This document shows, one piece after another, positions 59,614 to 64,000 of a DNA stretch of 64,000 bases (the stretch's first letter is position 1; every line of letters starts with the position of its first letter). The notes beneath the pieces are model-generated. The model ran no database searches and had not been told where the DNA came from. It was given only the letters and a program-made list of their open reading frames with translations. This DNA comes from Flavobacterium franklandianum (GTDB taxonomy: Bacteria > Bacteroidota > Bacteroidia > Flavobacteriales > Flavobacteriaceae). Both the position numbers and the translations under genes were made by a program. The DNA lies in NCBI RefSeq assembly GCF_007097365.1, contig NZ_VJZR01000001.1, positions 310,001 through 374,000 of the forward strand. The letters are read 5' to 3'.

Positions 59614-61383
59614 ATGAAAACCAACTTACTCGAACACATATACAATCCAACTGATTTACGTCAACTCGACGAAGTCCAACTTCCTCAAGTAGCTCAGGAA
59701 TTACGCAATTTTATTATTGGTGTTGTCGCAGTAAAAGAAGGACATTTAGGCGCCAGCCTTGGTGTTGTAGAACTCACGATTGCTTTGCATTATGTGTTTG
59801 ATACTCCAAATGATTTATTGATTTGGGATGTTGGCCACCAAGCGTATGGACATAAAATATTGACCGAAAGAAGAGAAAATTTTCATACTAATCGCCAACT
59901 TAATGGAATTTCTGGGTTTCCAAAACGAAGTGAAAGTGTTTATGATGCATTTGGGGTAGGTCATTCTTCAACTTCTATTTCGGCAGCTTTGGGAATGGCG
60001 ATAGCTTCTAATTTAAAAGGAGATTTCGATAAACATCATATTGCTGTAATTGGCGATGCTTCCATCGCATCAGGAATGGCATTCGAAGGATTGAATCACG
60101 CCGGCGTTACCGATGCTAATTTATTGGTAATTCTTAATGACAATGCTATTGGGATTGACCCAAGCGTTGGAGCTTTGAAAAATTATCTCACTGCTGTAAA
60201 AGAGGGAAAAAATCCACGGAAAAATAATATGATTCGATCTTTGAACTTTGATTATTCAGGGCCAATTGACGGCAACGATATTTTTGCAGTTCTAAAGGAA
60301 TTAAAACGATTACAAAAAATAAAAGGTCCAAAATTTCTGCATCTGATTACCACAAAAGGAAAAGGCTTACAACAAGCCGAAGACGACCAAGTAAAATACC
60401 ACGCACCAGGAAAATTTGATGCCAGCACCGGAGAAATTCATCCAAAATTAGAAGAGAATCTTCCTCCAAAATACCAGGATGTTTTTGGATTAACACTTTT
60501 AGATTTGGCTAAAGCCAATGAAAAAATTGTTGGAATTACACCTGCAATGCCGTCAGGAAGTTCATTGAAATTTATGATGGATGCTTTCCCAAAACGCGCT
60601 TTTGATGTGGGTATTGCCGAGCAACACGCAGTTACTTTATCAGCAGGAATGGCGACTCAGGGAATGGTAGTTTTTTGCAATATATATTCCACTTTTTTGC
60701 AACGCGCCTACGATCAAGTCATTCACGACGTAGCTTTGCAGAATTTACCCGTAATTTTTTGTTTGGATAGGGCAGGGTTGGTTGGCGAAGACGGAGCGAC
60801 TCATCAGGGTGTTTTCGATTTGGCTTATTTGCGTTGTATTCCCAATATGATTGTGTATTCGCCACTAAATGAAATTGCGCTCCGAAACATTTTATATACT
60901 GCTCAATTGGGATTGAATCATCCTATTGCGATTCGTTATCCGAGAGGTCGCGGACAAATTGTAGATTGGCAGAAGCCGTATGAAAAAATTGAAATAGGTA
61001 AAGCAAATTGCCTTAAAGAAGGAACAAAAGTGGCGATATTATCCAACGGAACCATTGGCAACAACGTAACTTTGGCCTTAGCCGAAATGAATCATCCAGA
61101 AAATTTTTCACATTACGATTTTTCTTTTGTTAAACCTTTGGACAATAAATTGTTACACAGTATTTTCAAGGATTTTACAAACATAGTTACCATTGAAGAC
61201 GGCGTTATTAAAGGCGGTTTTGGCACGACTATTGTAGAGTTCGCAGCTAAAAACAACTATAACTCAAGCATAAAAACCCTTGGAATTCCTGACGAATTTA
61301 TTGAACAAGGAACTGTAAACGAATTACAACAATATTGTAAAATAGACGTTAGTAGCTTATCGACTATTTTTTCAAGTTATTAA
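59614..61383 (+). CDS. dxs: 1-deoxy-D-xylulose-5-phosphate synthase
   Basis: The first enzyme of the MEP isoprenoid pathway, joining pyruvate and glyceraldehyde 3-phosphate. The 589 residues show the thiamine-diphosphate motif VIGDASIASGMAFEGLNHAG with its Asp and Asn. The pyrimidine-side Glu and DRAGLVGEDGATHQGVFDL are in the second domain. The start is MKTNLLEHIYNPTDLRQLD. It is slightly shorter than E. coli Dxs (620). DUF3078 follows after 39 bases. Confidence 0.97.
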   Translation: MKTNLLEHIYNPTDLRQLDEVQLPQVAQELRNFIIGVVAVKEGHLGASLGVVELTIALHYVFDTPNDLLIWDVGHQAYGHKILTERRENFHTNRQLNGISGFPKRSESVYDAFGVGHSSTSISAALGMAIASNLKGDFDKHHIAVIGDASIASGMAFEGLNHAGVTDANLLVILNDNAIGIDPSVGALKNYLTAVKEGKNPRKNNMIRSLNFDYSGPIDGNDIFAVLKELKRLQKIKGPKFLHLITTKGKGLQQAEDDQVKYHAPGKFDASTGEIHPKLEENLPPKYQDVFGLTLLDLAKANEKIVGITPAMPSGSSLKFMMDAFPKRAFDVGIAEQHAVTLSAGMATQGMVVFCNIYSTFLQRAYDQVIHDVALQNLPVIFCLDRAGLVGEDGATHQGVFDLAYLRCIPNMIVYSPLNEIALRNILYTAQLGLNHPIAIRYPRGRGQIVDWQKPYEKIEIGKANCLKEGTKVAILSNGTIGNNVTLALAEMNHPENFSHYDFSFVKPLDNKLLHSIFKDFTNIVTIEDGVIKGGFGTTIVEFAAKNNYNSSIKTLGIPDEFIEQGTVNELQQYCKIDVSSLSTIFSSY

Positions 61384-61422
61384 AATTAATTATTTTTACC
61401 AATTTAAATATAATAAATTATA

Positions 61423-62457
61423 ATGAAAATACTTCACAACTTCTTAATCCTAATTTTTATCACAATTTGCACAAATTGTTATTCACAAGATTCTCTAATA
61501 ACACCTGTAGTCATAGAAATAAAACCCGTAACAGCCGTTGCAACAGCAACAATAACGGCGACAATAAAAATAAAAACAGGATTGCCTTTACCTATATTTC
61601 CTGTATCGGCTTGGCACAGTAAAAACACGGTTGGTTTTGACCTTAGCGAAATTGCATTTATAAATTGGAATGCTGGTGGAGTTAGCTCCATTTCAGGTCT
61701 GTTTAAAGGAAACTTCTTCAGAACATACACTTCAGAAAACAGTAAATGGGTTAATGAATTAATCGTTCGATACGGTATTAATAAACAAGATGGTTTAACG
61801 GTCAGAAAGGCGGATGATGAACTTCGATTTAATTCCACTTTTGGCTACAGAAAAGATCCTCTGTCGAATTGGTACTATACCTGTAAAATTAATTTTAATA
61901 CTCAATTTTCCAACGGTTATAAATACCCTGATACCTCCACTCCAATTTCTAAACCATTTGCACCTGCATATACTTTCCTCGGGGCTGGCGCAGATTATTT
62001 CGACAAAGAAAATAAATTTGATGTTTATATTTCTCCATTGACTATGAAAAGCACTTTGGTTTTAGATCAATCTTTGGCTAATAAAGGCGCTTTTGGAGTA
62101 AACAAAGCAACTTATGACTCTGAAGGCAATTTAATCTCAGAAGGCAAACTATCAAAAACTGAAATCGGCTTTTTAGTGACCAACTATTATAAAAAAGAGG
62201 TTTGGAAAAACATTACTATGGAAAATCGATTGAGTCTTTACTCTGATTACATTAACAATTTCGGGAATATTGATGTGGAATGGAAATTGCAATTTGATTT
62301 AATTGTAAACCAATATGTGAGCGCAAACATTGGAACTCACGCGATTTATGACGATGATGTTATAACCTACGATGAAATTGATGGTGTTAAAGTTGCAGGT
62401 GGTCCAACATTGCAATTAAGACAATCGCTTGGAGTTGGTATGGTTTATGTTTTTTAA
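61423..62457 (+). CDS. DUF3078 domain-containing exported protein
   Basis: A 344-residue protein with a signal peptide (NFLILIFITICTNCYSQ). A low-complexity Thr/Ala/Lys segment (AVATATITATIKIKTG, about 38-53) precedes the DUF3078 domain: FDLSEIAFINWNAGGVSSIS, then TFGYRKDPLSNWYYTCKINF and AYTFLGAGADYF. Beta-rich with a terminal VYVF, it is probably an outer-membrane barrel. Function unknown. It converges on dgt with 3 bases between stops. Confidence 0.82.
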   Translation: MKILHNFLILIFITICTNCYSQDSLITPVVIEIKPVTAVATATITATIKIKTGLPLPIFPVSAWHSKNTVGFDLSEIAFINWNAGGVSSISGLFKGNFFRTYTSENSKWVNELIVRYGINKQDGLTVRKADDELRFNSTFGYRKDPLSNWYYTCKINFNTQFSNGYKYPDTSTPISKPFAPAYTFLGAGADYFDKENKFDVYISPLTMKSTLVLDQSLANKGAFGVNKATYDSEGNLISEGKLSKTEIGFLVTNYYKKEVWKNITMENRLSLYSDYINNFGNIDVEWKLQFDLIVNQYVSANIGTHAIYDDDVITYDEIDGVKVAGGPTLQLRQSLGVGMVYVF

Positions 62458-62460
62458 AAA

Positions 62461-63807
62461 TCAGTTGGTTTTTTTACCATTAATCGTCTCGTATAATTCC
62501 AAGGCATTTCCGTCAGTCAAAAGGGATACGTAATGACAAATGTGCAATAGTCTTTTGTACAAATCATCCTTTTCTTCTAAAAATTTTTCGGGTAACATTT
62601 TCAATAATAATTTGTCGTAATTAGACGAATTACCATCAAATTTATTATTGAAAGCGGTGATGAATTTATCCAATAAAGTTTGTATAATTTGGTAACCAAC
62701 AATTTCTTTTTCGATGACTTCGCGACTTTGATAAATGTTTTTGACGCTTAACTTGATAATGTCGTCCATTTGAACTTTATACTTGCTTTTGTCCGTCAAG
62801 GCGTAAGGGAATCTTCCCTTCAAAATTGCCTCTTCGTTTTCGATAAAAACTTTCACAGCATCATTGATTAAACTGCCAATTGCCAATGCTCTGAGGTAAC
62901 TTATTCTATCTTCTTTGGTGCTTAGAGAATTATATTTAGAGGAATCTATGCTGTCTTTTACTAATTTTATTAAATATTCCAAGGCAAAATCTTCAGAAAC
63001 TAAACCTAAATTGATGCCATCTTCAAAGTCGATAATTGTGTAGCAAATATCATCGGCAGCTTCTACTAAATAGGCTAGGGGATGTCTTTCGAAACCAATG
63101 TTATTTCCATCTTTATTTGGAATCATACCCAGTTCCGATGCTACATCCTTAAAAAAATCCTTGTCCGATTGGAAGAAGCCGTATTTCTTGTCAGCGATAT
63201 TTTGTGTTGGTTTTTTGGGTAAACTTTCCTTAGGATATTTCATAAATGCGCCAAGAGTTGCAAACGAAATTCGCAATCCACCTTCAATTCCGGGGCGACT
63301 TGCTGTAAGGACTGAAAATCCATTGGCATTGCCTTCAAAATCAATTAAATCTTGCCATTCTTTGGTAGAAAGTTGTTCTTTGTATTGTTGTCCTTTTCCA
63401 ATAGAAAAATATTCTCCAATAGCTTTTTCGCCAGAATGACCAAAAGGAGGATTCCCGATGTCGTGTGCCAAGGAAGCCGCAGCAACTATCGCCCCAAAAT
63501 CATTCGCCTGAAAACCGTGAATTTCTTTTAAATGTGGATATTTTTCGATTATTTTTTTTCCAACCAATCGACCAATGGATCGACCAACAACCGAAACTTC
63601 TAAACTGTGCGTCAATCGGGTGTGTACAAAATCAGTTTTCGAAAGTGGAATAACCTGTGTTTTATCCTGTAAACTTCTAAAAGCCGATGAAAATATAATT
63701 CGATCATAGTCAACTTCAAAACCCAGACGCGTGTCGTCTTGTTCTATTCGTAGTCGTTTGCTCGTGTCGCCTTGGCGTTTTAGTGATAAAAGTTGTTCCC
63801 AGTTCAT
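62461..63807 (-). CDS. dgt: deoxyguanosinetriphosphate triphosphohydrolase
   Basis: A 448-residue HD-domain enzyme that splits dGTP (or other dNTPs) into deoxynucleoside and triphosphate. The HD metal motifs are TRLTHSLEVSVVGRSIG (first His) and AASLAHDIGNPPFGHSGEKA (His-Asp), with LVEAADDICYTIIDFEDGI supplying the last Asp. RSLQDKTQVIPL is the typical N-terminal segment. The length suits the type 1 form. Confidence 0.95.
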   Translation of the reverse strand: MNWEQLLSLKRQGDTSKRLRIEQDDTRLGFEVDYDRIIFSSAFRSLQDKTQVIPLSKTDFVHTRLTHSLEVSVVGRSIGRLVGKKIIEKYPHLKEIHGFQANDFGAIVAAASLAHDIGNPPFGHSGEKAIGEYFSIGKGQQYKEQLSTKEWQDLIDFEGNANGFSVLTASRPGIEGGLRISFATLGAFMKYPKESLPKKPTQNIADKKYGFFQSDKDFFKDVASELGMIPNKDGNNIGFERHPLAYLVEAADDICYTIIDFEDGINLGLVSEDFALEYLIKLVKDSIDSSKYNSLSTKEDRISYLRALAIGSLINDAVKVFIENEEAILKGRFPYALTDKSKYKVQMDDIIKLSVKNIYQSREVIEKEIVGYQIIQTLLDKFITAFNNKFDGNSSNYDKLLLKMLPEKFLEEKDDLYKRLLHICHYVSLLTDGNALELYETINGKKTN

Positions 63808-63902
63808 GCTGCAGTTTTAGATGTAGCGAATATAATAAAAAGGAGTTGTATTAAACAAAAACTGCCGTCAAAATAAAGGCTGAGTCAAATTTTTAGGTTT
63901 CG

Positions 63903-64000
63903 TCAAGGAAAAGCAACAGCCCCTTTTTTATGATTGAACTCGTGTTTTCCCACCACATAAGTATCTGAAAATAAATCGTGCAAACCCCTGATATTTGTTC
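63903..64000 (-). CDS. C-terminal fragment of an unidentified gene, cut by the window edge
   Basis: On the minus strand one frame is open from the window edge and ends FSDTYVVGKHEFNHKKGAVA-FP and a stop at 63903. About 31 residues are visible. No family is recognised. Another frame is also open here, so the frame choice is not certain. Confidence 0.35.
   Translation of the reverse strand, partial: TNIRGLHDLFSDTYVVGKHEFNHKKGAVAFP

Noticed and set aside
1..64000. CRISPR arrays, tRNA or rRNA genes, transposases
   Set aside because: No regularly spaced direct repeats with unique spacers, no cloverleaf-like or rRNA sequence, and no transposase motif was seen by eye; a dedicated search could still find a tRNA that I missed.

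Overview
The window is an AT-rich, gene-dense chromosomal segment from a member of the Bacteroidota, almost certainly a Flavobacterium or a close relative in Flavobacteriaceae. The evidence is the gliding-motility/type IX secretion genes (gldD, gldE, a PorZ-like propeller protein), several Bacteroidota-only families (IPExxxVDY, DUF3108, DUF3078, a SusC/TonB-type receptor with a carboxypeptidase-like N-domain), the general lack of Shine-Dalgarno sequences, and repeated promoter boxes of the form TAnnTTTG with an upstream TTG. No rRNA, tRNA, CRISPR array, prophage or insertion sequence was seen. Most of the window is core genome; the most accessory-looking part is about 55.3-59.5 kb.

Layout. 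0-5 kb, minus strand: gpsA (cut by the window edge), an aldehyde-handling pair (DJ-1/PfpI protein and YqhD-type reductase) behind a clear palindromic operator, a decayed nadD fragment, 5-formyl-THF cyclo-ligase overlapping a group II PLP decarboxylase. 5-19 kb, mostly plus strand: uvrC, a patatin with an outer-membrane barrel, a possible small RNA, DUF3108 and M23 envelope proteins, pgi, a TonB receptor, RlpA, then CYTH and dinB diverging around a large inverted repeat. 19-25 kb, minus strand: a Bax-inhibitor-like protein, and acpP-fabF-rnc-IPExxxVDY-pyk, which reads as one long transcription direction. 25-32 kb: purN-rnhA, divergent oxyR and katA-ankyrin, a PfkB kinase and a long amidophosphoribosyltransferase.

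32-43 kb: nadD-gmk-yicC, a DMT transporter with an ArsC/Spx-like protein, a DinB-superfamily protein, gdhA, porZ, an O-acyltransferase and recO. 43-55 kb: ileS, a DksA-like protein and lspA; then gldD-gldE-ssb and mutY on the minus strand; then HU, a 30-residue Lys/Arg-rich protein and rng. 55-59.5 kb: a small accessory cluster (DUF6140-like protein, a uracil-DNA-glycosylase-like protein, an 85-residue unknown, a WYL regulator), tadA, and a Fic protein preceded by an operator-like repeat. The window ends with dxs, a DUF3078 protein, dgt and a partial gene.

The most unusual non-coding signal is a recurring 7-base periodicity. Different heptamer sequences occur as short tandem arrays at several unrelated intergenic places, one of which spans the purN stop and the rnhA start. 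Other notable signals are a terminator-like hairpin inside the first codons of rnc, DNA-repair genes (uvrC, dinB) that look leaderless, an M23 peptidase and a DksA-like protein with replaced metal ligands, and a palindromic repeat lying inside the ileS reading frame. No complete, obviously new multi-gene system could be proved from sequence alone; the 55.7-57.8 kb cluster is the best candidate.
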